Program-made: the position numbers and the translations under genes
Notes under the pieces: generated by a model
Told to the model about the DNA's origin: nothing
The model's database searches: none
Seen by the model: only the letters and a program-made list of their open reading frames with translations
Shown here: one piece after another, positions 40,954-48,778 of the stretch
Numbering within the stretch: the first letter of the stretch is position 1
How the letters are laid out: each line of letters starts with the position of its first letter
Assembly: GCF_000196675.2 (NCBI RefSeq)
Contig: NC_015312.1
Location: forward strand, 4,774,001-4,838,000
Direction: 5' to 3'
Length of the DNA: 64,000 bases
Source of the DNA: Pseudonocardia benzenivorans CB1190
GTDB lineage: Bacteria; Actinomycetota; Actinomycetes; Mycobacteriales; Pseudonocardiaceae

Positions 40954-42120
40954 TCAGCGGCCGCCGAAGCGCAGCCGGGAGAACAGGCCGTGGCCGTTGC
41001 GGGCGCCGACGGCCAGGTCCGGCTGCTCCTCGCCGCGCAGCTCGGCCAGCTTGCGCAGCAGCTCGGTCTGCTCCTTGTCGAGCTTGGTGGGGACGGCGAC
41101 GTCGACGTGCACCATCAGGTCGCCCTGACCGTCGATGCGGCCGTTGGACCGCAGCCGGGGCATGCCCTTGGCCCGCAGCGTGCGGACGGTCCCGGCCTGC
41201 GTACCCGGCTCGATGTGCAGCTCCTCGACGCCGTCGATCGTCGGCAGCGGGACGGTGGTGCCCAGCGCCGCCGCGGTCATCGGGAGGGTGACCGTGCAGT
41301 GCAGGTCGGCCCCGTCGCGGGTGAAGACCTCGTGCGGGATCTCCTCGACCTCGACGTACAGGTCGCCCGCCGGGCCACCGCCCGCGCCGACCTCGCCCTG
41401 CCCGGCCAGCCGCACGCGCATGCCGTCGGCCACACCGGCCGGGATCCGGACGCCCACGCTGCGCCGGGAGCGGACCCGACCGTCGCCCGCGCACTGCCGG
41501 CAGGGCTCGGGGATGACCTCGCCGAAGCCGCGGCACGTGGGGCAGGGCCGCGACGTCACGACCTGCCCGAGGAACGAGCGCTGCACCGACTGGACCTCGC
41601 CGGACCCGCCGCAGATGTCGCACCGGGTGGGCTCGCTGCCGGGTGCGCAGCCGGAACCGCTGCAGTCGGAGCAGAGCACGGCCGTGTCGACGGTCAGCTC
41701 GCGCTGGACGCCGCTCGCGCACTCCTCCAGCGACAGCTGCATGCGGATGAGCGCGTCGGCACCCGGCTGGACGCGGCTGCGCGGGCCGCGGCCCCGCCCG
41801 CCCGTGGCCGAGCCGAAGAAGGCGTCCATGATGTCGCCGAAGCCGAAGCCCCCGCCGAACGGGTCGCCGCCGCCACCGCCGCGGCCGTTGTCGAGCGGGT
41901 CGCCCCCGAGATCGACGATGCGTCGCTTCTCCGGGTCGGTGAGGACCTCGTAGGCGGTGCTGACCTCGCGGAATCGCTCCTGCGCAGCGGCGTCGGGGTT
42001 GACGTCGGGATGCAGCTCCCGAGCGAGCTTGCGGTACGCCCGCTTGATCTCGTCGGGACCGGCGCCCGGCTCGAGGCCGAGGATCCCGTAGTAGTCGCGT
42101 GCCACCCTTGCGTTCCCCAT
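40954..42120 (-). CDS. dnaJ: Chaperone DnaJ (DnaJ2)
   Basis: The product is 388 aa. The J domain (YYGILGLEPGAGPDEIKRAYRKLARELHPDVNP, in parts) has the essential HPD. A Gly-rich linker, four CxxCxGxG-type zinc repeats (CSDCSGSG, CDICGGSG, CPTCRGFG, CRQCAGDG) and the C-terminal peptide-binding domain follow. The family start could also be the GTG at 42105. It works with DnaK and is co-transcribed with hrcA, as in other actinobacteria. Confidence 0.97.
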   Translation of the reverse strand: MGNARVARDYYGILGLEPGAGPDEIKRAYRKLARELHPDVNPDAAAQERFREVSTAYEVLTDPEKRRIVDLGGDPLDNGRGGGGGDPFGGGFGFGDIMDAFFGSATGGRGRGPRSRVQPGADALIRMQLSLEECASGVQRELTVDTAVLCSDCSGSGCAPGSEPTRCDICGGSGEVQSVQRSFLGQVVTSRPCPTCRGFGEVIPEPCRQCAGDGRVRSRRSVGVRIPAGVADGMRVRLAGQGEVGAGGGPAGDLYVEVEEIPHEVFTRDGADLHCTVTLPMTAAALGTTVPLPTIDGVEELHIEPGTQAGTVRTLRAKGMPRLRSNGRIDGQGDLMVHVDVAVPTKLDKEQTELLRKLAELRGEEQPDLAVGARNGHGLFSRLRFGGR

Positions 42121-42207
42121 GGTCCTTCGCTCGACGAGTCGCAGATGTGAGTCGGTTACAGAGTACGTGTCATGGAAGTCGAGCCGGACGGGCTCAACCC
42201 CGGGACG

Positions 42208-43227
42208 TCAGCGCCCCGACAGGATGTCACCCACGTAACGGGCGACGGCATGCACCGCCGCGATCGTGCCGGGGTAGTCCATTCGTGTCGGACCCAGCAC
42301 ACCCATGCCGCCCAGTACCGTCCCCGCTCCGTAGCCGATCGAGACGACGGAGGCACCGCGCAGGTCCTCGACCTCGTTCTCCTCGCCGATGCGGACGGTG
42401 ACCAGCCCGGGGTCCTGCGCCGCGGCCAGCAGCTTGAGGACGACGACCTGCTCCTCCAGCGCCTCCAGCACCTGCCGCAGCGAGCCGGGGAAGTCGGCGA
42501 CGTTGCGCGTCAGGTTGGCGGTGCCGCCCAGGACGATGCGCTCCTCGGGATGCTCGACGAGTGTCTCGATGAGCACCGTCGACAGCGTGATGACGACCTC
42601 GCGCAGCTCGCCGGGCACCTTGTCGGGCAGCTCGGCGACGGCGGCCGACGCCGCGGCCAGCCGATGACCGACGAGCGCGGCGTTGAGATGGCCGCGCACG
42701 GCGGCGATGTCGTCGTCGGACACCACGTCGCCGAGGTCGACGACACGCTGGTCGACGCGCCCGGAGTCGGTGATCAGCACGAGCATCACCCGGGCCGGGG
42801 TCAGCGAGACGATCTCGACGTGCCGCACGGTCGAGCGGGTGAGCGTCGGGTACTGCACGACGGCGACCTGCCGGGTGAGCTGGGCGAGCAGCCGGACGCT
42901 GCGACGCAGCACGTCGTCGAGGTCGACGGCGCCGTCGAGGAACGTCTGCACCGCGCGGCGCTCGGCCGAGGACAGCGGTTTGACGTCGGCGATGCGGTCG
43001 ACGAACAGGCGGTAGCCCTTGTCGGTCGGGATCCGGCCTGCGCTCGTGTGCGGCTGGGCGATGAGCCCGTCCTCCTCGAGGACGGCCATGTCGTTGCGGA
43101 CGGTCGCGCTCGACACGCCGAGGTTGTGCCGCTCGACGATCGTGCGCGACGCGACGGGCTCCTGCGTGGAGACGTAGTCGGCGACGATGGCCTGCAACAC
43201 CGCGAACCGCCGTTCCTCGGCGTTCAC
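42208..43227 (-). CDS. hrcA: Heat-shock repressor HrcA
   Basis: The product is 339 aa from the GTG at 43227, chosen because GGGGAGG lies 5 nt upstream; a GTG at 43251 would add eight residues. The winged helix (RFAVLQAIVADYVSTQEPVASRTIVERHNLGVSSATVRNDMAVLEEDG, in parts) binds CIRCE operators, and the GAF-like C-terminal domain ends in VHAVARYVGDILSGR. I do not see a CIRCE inverted repeat in the short upstream region. It heads the hrcA-dnaJ-rsmE group. Confidence 0.96.
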   Translation of the reverse strand: MNAEERRFAVLQAIVADYVSTQEPVASRTIVERHNLGVSSATVRNDMAVLEEDGLIAQPHTSAGRIPTDKGYRLFVDRIADVKPLSSAERRAVQTFLDGAVDLDDVLRRSVRLLAQLTRQVAVVQYPTLTRSTVRHVEIVSLTPARVMLVLITDSGRVDQRVVDLGDVVSDDDIAAVRGHLNAALVGHRLAAASAAVAELPDKVPGELREVVITLSTVLIETLVEHPEERIVLGGTANLTRNVADFPGSLRQVLEALEEQVVVLKLLAAAQDPGLVTVRIGEENEVEDLRGASVVSIGYGAGTVLGGMGVLGPTRMDYPGTIAAVHAVARYVGDILSGR

Positions 43228-43360
43228 CGCGACCTCCCCGGCTGTCGACACGCCCGTTCTCTCCTCTCAGTCTAGGTGTTCCCGCGCGGTTCGCCGCTTC
43301 TCCCGACGGGCGGCACCACGACAGTGACGCCGCCCACGGCACCGCGGCAGACTGGGCGCC

Positions 43361-43786
43361 GTGCTGCTGCGCCGCCCCGTGCTCGACGCCGTCGTCGACG
43401 GCCGGGTCACCCGCGCCTACCGGCGGTGGGACCGACCCCGGGTCAAGCCGGGGTCGCGGCTGCGGACGGCCGTCGGGGTGCTGGAGGTGACGGGCGTCGA
43501 GGCCGTCGACTCCGAGACGCTCACCGACGACGACGACCGCGCCGCCCTCGACGCGCGGCTCGCGCGGCTGGACCGGGCGTCGGCACACGGACCGTGGACC
43601 GCCCGGACCCTGACGTTGATCGCCGAGAACCCCGAGGTCCGGGCGCCCGACCTGGCCGCGCGGATGGGCCGCGAGACGCTGCCGTTCAAGCGCGACGTCC
43701 GCAAGCTCAAGGAGCTGGGGCTGACCAAGAGCCTGCCCGTCGGCTACCGCCTCTCGCCGCGCGGACGGGCCTACCTCGGCCGCTGA
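43361..43786 (+). CDS. ASCH-like/winged-helix hypothetical protein
   Basis: The product is 141 aa. The N-terminal half (VVDGRVTRAYRRWDRPRVKPGSRLRTAVGVLEVTGVEAV, in parts) resembles a small ASCH/PUA-type RNA-binding beta barrel. The C-terminal half (ENPEVRAPDLAARMGRETLPFKRDVRKLKELGLTKSLPVGYRLSPRG) looks like a winged helix. No catalytic residues can be named. It is divergent from hrcA and its GTG start is close to the start of transcription. Confidence 0.75.
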   Translation: MLLRRPVLDAVVDGRVTRAYRRWDRPRVKPGSRLRTAVGVLEVTGVEAVDSETLTDDDDRAALDARLARLDRASAHGPWTARTLTLIAENPEVRAPDLAARMGRETLPFKRDVRKLKELGLTKSLPVGYRLSPRGRAYLGR

Positions 43787-43826
43787 CGTCGCCGGGCCGC
43801 CGACGTCACCGGACGTTCACCCCGTT

Positions 43827-43851
43827 CCGACGCCTGCTGTGGCAGCGTCGG
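43827..43851 (+). promoter_or_regulatory. Hairpin with the GTG start in its loop
   Basis: CCGACG (43827-43832), one bulged C, CTGC, loop TGTG (43838-43841), GCAG and CGTCGG (43846-43851) form a 10-bp stem with one bulge. The proposed GTG of the RseB/LolA-like gene lies in the loop. It could mask translation, act as an operator, or show that the true start is the later GTG at 43857. Confidence 0.4.
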
Positions 43852-44984
43852 TTGTCGTGGTCCCCGCGAGCTCCCGCACCCCGGGCCGGCCGGCGCTGAG
43901 CCGGCGGGCGCTGCTCGTCGGCGCCGGGGCCGCGGCACTGGTCGCGGCCGGGTCGGTGGCCTGGCCCGCCGGTGCGACGAGCGCCCCCGGCCCCGCGGCC
44001 CTGCGGGACCTGGTCCTGGCGTCGGCCCGCCGGCCCTACACCGGGGTCGCCGAGGCGTCCGGCCGGCTCGGGCTGCCCGAGCTGCCGCAGCTGGAGCAGG
44101 CGACGGCGCTGTTCACCCGGACCACCCGCATCCGCGCGTTCCACGCCGGCCCCGACCGGTGGCGCGTCGACGAGCTCACGCCCGCGGGCGAGCGCGACAC
44201 CTACCACCTCGGCGACACCGAGACGTTGTGGGACTTCGGCTCCGGGCGGCTGACCCGGGTCACCGGCAGCACGTCGCTGCGGCTGCCACGGGCCGCGGAC
44301 CTGCTCCCGCCCGACCTCGCCCGGCGCATCCTCGCCGCCGCGGCCGCCGACCCCGTCACCGCGCTGCCGGCGCGCCGCGTCGCCGGCCGGTCGGCCGTGG
44401 GCCTCCGCGTGACCCCCGTCGATCCGGACACGACCGTCGCGCACGTCGACGTCTGGGCCGACGCGCCCACCGGGCTGCCGCTGCGCGTCGAGGTCGCGGG
44501 CCGTGCCGACCCCGGCAGGCCGGTCCTGATCAGCGAGCTGACCTCGGTCGACCTCACCGCGCCCGCCGACGACGTGCTCACCCCGGTCCTGCCGCCGGGC
44601 GGCACCGCCGCCGAGGTGCGGGCCGTCGACCTCACCGGCGCGCTGCGGGTGCTCGGCCCCGCCGCCCCGCCCGCGCGGCTGGCGGACCGCGACCGCAGGC
44701 CCCGCTACCCCGACCTGCCCGGCGTCGGCGTGTACGGCCCCGGGCTGTCCGGGTTCGTGCTCGTCCCGCTGACCGGGCGCGTCGCCGCGCAGGCGGTGCA
44801 GGGTGCCTCGGGTGCGGGGGCCGTGCCGATCGAGGTCCCGACGGGACGCGCGGTCGGGGTGTCGACGCCGCTGCTGTCGGTCGCGGTCCGCGCGGGTGGG
44901 CGGCGCGGGGCGCTGCTCGTCGGCACCGTCTCCCCCGACGTGCTCGCCCGGGCCGTCACCGAGCTGGCAGGACAGCCCCGGTGA
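43839..44984 (+). CDS. Tat-exported RseB/LolA-like protein
   Basis: The product is 381 aa from GTG 43839 (GTG 43857 is an alternative). A twin-arginine signal peptide is present (SRRALLVGAGAAALVAAGSVAWPAGA, with SRRALL as the Tat core). The mature part resembles the outer-membrane-lipoprotein-sorting/RseB fold: YTGVAEASGRLGLPELPQL, FHAGPDRWRVDELTPAGERDTYHLGD, then RVEVAGRADPGRPVL. In actinobacteria such proteins are often encoded with an ABC exporter and a sigma factor. The stop overlaps the start of the ABC ATPase (GTGA), so it is the first gene of that operon. Confidence 0.82.
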   Translation: MAASVVVVPASSRTPGRPALSRRALLVGAGAAALVAAGSVAWPAGATSAPGPAALRDLVLASARRPYTGVAEASGRLGLPELPQLEQATALFTRTTRIRAFHAGPDRWRVDELTPAGERDTYHLGDTETLWDFGSGRLTRVTGSTSLRLPRAADLLPPDLARRILAAAAADPVTALPARRVAGRSAVGLRVTPVDPDTTVAHVDVWADAPTGLPLRVEVAGRADPGRPVLISELTSVDLTAPADDVLTPVLPPGGTAAEVRAVDLTGALRVLGPAAPPARLADRDRRPRYPDLPGVGVYGPGLSGFVLVPLTGRVAAQAVQGASGAGAVPIEVPTGRAVGVSTPLLSVAVRAGGRRGALLVGTVSPDVLARAVTELAGQPR

Positions 44985-45928
44985 GCGGACGTCCCGTGAT
45001 CAGCACCGCCGGGCTGACCAAGCGTTTCGGCCGCGTCGTGGCCGTCGACCACGTCGACCTCGACGTGCCCGCCGGGGTGCGGTTCGGGCTCCTGGGGCCC
45101 AACGGGTCCGGCAAGACCACGCTGGTGCGGATGCTGCTCGGGCTCGTGCACGCCACGTCCGGCAGCGCGACCGTGCTCGGGGAGCCGATGCCGCGCCGGG
45201 CGTCGACGGTGCTGCCGCAGGTCGGCGCCCTCGTCGAGGGCCCGGCGGCGTGGGGGCACCTCTCGGGGCGGGCGAACCTGCGGCTGCTCGACGCGGCCGG
45301 ACCCGGGGGCCGCCGTCGGACCCGGCGCGCTCGGGTGGCCGACGCGCTGGAGCGGGTCGGGCTCGGCGGCATCGACCGACGGCCGGTCCGCGCGTACTCG
45401 CTGGGCATGCGCCAGCGGCTCGGCATCGCCGCGGCCCTGCTGCGCGCGCCGCGGCTGCTCCTGCTCGACGAGCCGACCAACGGCCTCGACCCGCGCGGGA
45501 TCCACGAGATCCGCGACCTGCTCGTCGCCCTCAACGAGGCGGGCACCACCGTCGTGCTGTCGAGCCACCTGCTCGCCGAGGTCGAGGTGCTCTGCACCCG
45601 GGTCGGGGTGATGGACGCGGGCCGTCTCGTCCTCGCCGACGACCTGGACGCCCTGCGCGCCCCCACCGGCCGGATCCGGGTCCGCACCCCCGATCCCGGC
45701 GCCGCGCTCGCGCTGCTCGACGGGCGGGTCGAGGCGCACGACGGCGGGATGCTCACCGTGCGCGGCGACGATCCGGCCGAGCTCAACGCGATGCTCGTCG
45801 GGGCCGGGGTCCCGGTCGACGCGCTCGACCGGGAACGGCGCACGCTCGAGGAGGTCGTCCTGGAGGTCACCGGCAGCGGCTCCGACCGGTTCGACGGACG
45901 GGGACCCGGGACGGGGCGCCACGCATGA
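44981..45928 (+). CDS. ABC transporter ATP-binding protein
   Basis: The product is 315 aa. Walker A GPNGSGKTT, signature YSLGMRQRLGIAAAL, Walker B LLLLDEPTNGLDPRG and switch LSSHLLAEVEVLC are all intact. The signature LGMRQ is typical of antibiotic and bacitracin-type exporters. The C-terminal 90 residues form the usual accessory domain. It is coupled at both ends: GTGA with the RseB/LolA-like gene and ATGA with the permease. Confidence 0.95.
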   Translation: MSGRPVISTAGLTKRFGRVVAVDHVDLDVPAGVRFGLLGPNGSGKTTLVRMLLGLVHATSGSATVLGEPMPRRASTVLPQVGALVEGPAAWGHLSGRANLRLLDAAGPGGRRRTRRARVADALERVGLGGIDRRPVRAYSLGMRQRLGIAAALLRAPRLLLLDEPTNGLDPRGIHEIRDLLVALNEAGTTVVLSSHLLAEVEVLCTRVGVMDAGRLVLADDLDALRAPTGRIRVRTPDPGAALALLDGRVEAHDGGMLTVRGDDPAELNAMLVGAGVPVDALDRERRTLEEVVLEVTGSGSDRFDGRGPGTGRHA

Positions 45929-46755
45929 TCGGTACCGAACTCGCCCTCATGCTGCGCCGCCGCCGGGTGTGGCTGTGCTGGGCGCTGCTGTGCCTGCTGC
46001 CGACCGTCGTCGCCGTCCTGCTCGCCACGACCCGGCTCGCGCCGCCGCCCGGCAGCGGCGGCGCGTTCCTGTCGGCCGTGCTCTCGGACGGCCAGCTCTT
46101 CCCGGCGGCGGCGTTGGCCCTGGTGCTGCCGGTGTTCCTGCCGATCACCGTCGCGATCGTCTCGGGTGACGCGGTCGCGGGCGAGGCGTCCGCGGGGATG
46201 CTGCGCTACCTGCTCGTCCGGCCCGTCGGGCGGCTGCGGCTCCTCGTCGCGAAGCTCGTGTCGGTCGCGGCGTTCACCCTGCTCGCGGTCGTGTTCGTGA
46301 CGGTGACGTCGTACGTGGTCGGCGTGCTGGCGTTCGGTGTCGGACCGGGCGCGGAGATCGGCGGTGCGGGGACGATCACGTCGCTGTCGGGGGCCACGCT
46401 GACGCCGCTGCAGCTCGTCGGCCGCACGGCGGGCACGGTCGGCTACCTCGCGCTGTGCATGCTGACCCTGGGCGCCGTCGGCATCTTCTTCTCCACGCTC
46501 ACCGACTCGCCGCTGGCCGCCGCGCTCGGGGTGCTCGCGGTCGTCGTGACGAGCGCGGCGTTGCAGCCGCTCGACGCCGCCGAGGCCGTCCGCACCTTCC
46601 TGCCGACCCAGCACTGGCTCGCGTGGATCGACCTCTTCCGCGACCCGCCGCTGCTCGACGCCGTCCGGACGGGTGTGGAGGTGCAGCTGGGCTGGATCGT
46701 CGTCGCGTTCGGGGCGGCGTGGGCCAACTTCACGACGAAGGACGTGACCAGCTAG
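45925..46755 (+). CDS. ABC-2 type transporter permease
   Basis: The product is 276 aa with six hydrophobic helices. The first is VWLCWALLCLLPTVVAVLLATTR. The intracellular loop VAGEASAGMLRYLLVRPVGRLRLLVAKL is the standard coupling element of NatB/ABC-2 permeases. The protein ends in a soluble FTTKDVTS tail. Together with the ATPase and the exported RseB/LolA-like protein it forms a three-gene export system. The substrate is unknown. Confidence 0.93.
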   Translation: MIGTELALMLRRRRVWLCWALLCLLPTVVAVLLATTRLAPPPGSGGAFLSAVLSDGQLFPAAALALVLPVFLPITVAIVSGDAVAGEASAGMLRYLLVRPVGRLRLLVAKLVSVAAFTLLAVVFVTVTSYVVGVLAFGVGPGAEIGGAGTITSLSGATLTPLQLVGRTAGTVGYLALCMLTLGAVGIFFSTLTDSPLAAALGVLAVVVTSAALQPLDAAEAVRTFLPTQHWLAWIDLFRDPPLLDAVRTGVEVQLGWIVVAFGAAWANFTTKDVTS

Positions 46756-46772
46756 AAGGTCGTGGGCGCTGG

Positions 46773-47570
46773 TCAGCCCGCCGCGCGGAGGGTCGCGCAG
46801 TCCGCCGGGCCGGGCACCGTCAACGGGCCGGTGCCCAGTGCGCGCAGGACGGCGCCGGTGACGACCGGGTCGGTGGGCAGGCCCGAGTGCGTGACCCGCG
46901 CGCCCGGGCAGACCGCCTGGACCGAGGTGTCCAGCGCGCCCGCGAGCCGCGCCGAGTCCGGCGGGGTGACGGTGTCGTCGTCGGTCGTCCACAGCGACAG
47001 CCACGGCACCTGCGACCCCACGTCCGCCTTCTCGATCTCGGTGAGCTCGGGCGAGCCGGGCACGAGCTGGCGGCACGCGGTCGGGCAGGCGTCGGGGGCG
47101 AGCGAGACGCCGGCCGTCGCCAGGGTCGTGCCGTGCAGCGGGGCGCCCAGCGTCACGACCCGGCGGGCCCTGCTGGCGCCGTCGTCGCGGGCGAGCCAGA
47201 GGCCCGTGACGACCCCGCCCGCCGAGTAGCCCACGACGTCGACCGACGGCGCGCCCGCCGCCAGCGCCGCATCGACCGCGGCGTTCAGCACGGTGACCTG
47301 CGCGGACAGGTCGCCCGTGCCGTCGCCGACGAGGGTGAGCACCTGCGCCTGCCGGCCGGTCGCCTCGATCCTGCGCGCCAGGGCCAGCAGTGACGTGCGG
47401 CTGCCGCCGTAGCCGGGGACCAGCAGCACCGTGCCGGGGCGGTCCTGCGCGGGTCGGCTGCCCGCCGCCGGTTCACCGGGGCCCCCGGCCACCCTGATGC
47501 CGACGACGACGCCCACCACGACCAGCACGAGCACCAGCACCGCGACCAGCACCCTGCGCCGCGGGCTCAC
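46773..47570 (-). CDS. Membrane-anchored esterase/lipase (alpha/beta hydrolase)
   Basis: The product is 265 aa from the GTG at 47570. One N-terminal helix (VLVAVLVLVLVVVGVVVGI) anchors or exports it. LLVPGYGGSRTSL starts the fold, the nucleophile motif is VVGYSAGG, and Asp and His lie in WTTDDDTVTPPDSA and ARVTHSGLPT. Similar proteins are annotated as triacylglycerol lipases. It lies 28 nt after the hemW stop and so may be transcribed from the exporter/hemW operon. Confidence 0.85.
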   Translation of the reverse strand: MSPRRRVLVAVLVLVLVVVGVVVGIRVAGGPGEPAAGSRPAQDRPGTVLLVPGYGGSRTSLLALARRIEATGRQAQVLTLVGDGTGDLSAQVTVLNAAVDAALAAGAPSVDVVGYSAGGVVTGLWLARDDGASRARRVVTLGAPLHGTTLATAGVSLAPDACPTACRQLVPGSPELTEIEKADVGSQVPWLSLWTTDDDTVTPPDSARLAGALDTSVQAVCPGARVTHSGLPTDPVVTGAVLRALGTGPLTVPGPADCATLRAAG

Positions 47571-47598
47571 CCCGACGTCCCCGGCACGTGCCGCCGGT

Positions 47599-48768
47599 TC
47601 ATACCGGGACCGCGGTGAGCAGGTCGGTGACGACGCGGTCGGCAAGCAGGCGGCCGCGGCGGGTCAGCACCGCGCGTCCGGTCTCCAGGGCCGCGCCGTC
47701 GAGCAGGCCCTCGGCGGCCGCGCGACCCGCGGCGGCCCGGCCGGGGGCGTCGAGCAGGTCGAGCGGCAGGCCCGTCGCGAGCCGCAGCCGCAGCATGACC
47801 CGCTCGGTCGCCCGCTCCTCGGGGCCGAGCACCTCGTGCCCCGCCTCCGGTGCCTCACCGGCGGCCAGCATCGCGGCGTAGCGGGCCGGGTGCTTGACGT
47901 TCCACCAGCGCCGCCCGGCCAGGTGCGAGTGGGCTCCGGGTCCGGCGCCCCACCAGTCGCCGTCGAGCCAGTAGCCGAGGTTGTGCCGGCACGCGGCGGC
48001 GTCGTCGCGCGCCCAGTTGGACACCTCGTACCAGCGCAGACCCGCCTCCGACAGGGCGTCGTCGAGGATCTCGTAGCGCGCGGCGGCGACGTCGTCGTCC
48101 GGGGCGGGGAGCTCGCCTCGGCGGACCCGTCGCGCCAGCGCCGTGCCGTCCTCGACGATCAGCGAATACGCCGAGACGTGGTCGACCCCGGCGGAGAGCA
48201 CGGCGTCGAGGGAGGCGCGCAGGTCGTCGTCGGTCTCGCCGGGCGTGGCGTAGATGAGGTCGAGGTTGACGTGCCCGATCCCCGCGGCGCGGGCCTCCCG
48301 GGCGGCGGCGACGGCGCGGCCCGGGGTGTGCCGCCGGTCGAGGACCGCCAGCACGTGCGACGCGGCCGACTGCATGCCCAGCGACACCCGCGTGTAGCCG
48401 GCGTCGACCAGCCCGGCGAAGAACTCCGGTGACGTCGACTCCGGGTTGGACTCCGTCGTCACCTCGGCGCCCTCGGCCAGGCCGAACTCGGCGCGCACGG
48501 CGTCGAGCACGGCGCCGAGACGCTGCGCTCCGATCAGCGACGGGGTGCCGCCCCCGACGAACACCGTGTCGACCCGCCGGTCCCCCACCACCGCCGCCGC
48601 CCCTGCGAGCTCGCGGCGCACCGCCTCGAGCCAGCCGTCGGGAGACGCGCCGGAGTCGGCGAGCTCGTCGGCGGTGTAGGTGTTGAAGTCGCAGTACCCG
48701 CAGCGTGACGCGCAGAACGGCACGTGGACGTACACGCCGAACGGCGTCGGGACCTCTGGGTCGGGCAC
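47599..48768 (-). CDS. hemW: Radical SAM heme chaperone HemW
   Basis: The product is 389 aa. The radical-SAM CxxxCxxC is in VPFCASRCGYCDF, with the GGGTPSL, ESNPE and GLDLIYATPGE-like elements. The C-terminal HemN domain follows. This is the HemW (not HemN) length and spacing, so it inserts heme into proteins rather than oxidising coproporphyrinogen. The GTG at 48768 is 10 nt from the end of the second adaptor gene; the frame stays open upstream, but the added residues are not typical of the family. Confidence 0.93.
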   Translation of the reverse strand: MPDPEVPTPFGVYVHVPFCASRCGYCDFNTYTADELADSGASPDGWLEAVRRELAGAAAVVGDRRVDTVFVGGGTPSLIGAQRLGAVLDAVRAEFGLAEGAEVTTESNPESTSPEFFAGLVDAGYTRVSLGMQSAASHVLAVLDRRHTPGRAVAAAREARAAGIGHVNLDLIYATPGETDDDLRASLDAVLSAGVDHVSAYSLIVEDGTALARRVRRGELPAPDDDVAAARYEILDDALSEAGLRWYEVSNWARDDAAACRHNLGYWLDGDWWGAGPGAHSHLAGRRWWNVKHPARYAAMLAAGEAPEAGHEVLGPEERATERVMLRLRLATGLPLDLLDAPGRAAAGRAAAEGLLDGAALETGRAVLTRRGRLLADRVVTDLLTAVPV

Positions 48769-48778
48769 TCCGTCGAGG

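Noticed and set aside
42208..43360. CIRCE element before hrcA
   Set aside because: I looked for TTAGCACTC-N9-GAGTGCTAA and found no match in the short region upstream of hrcA.
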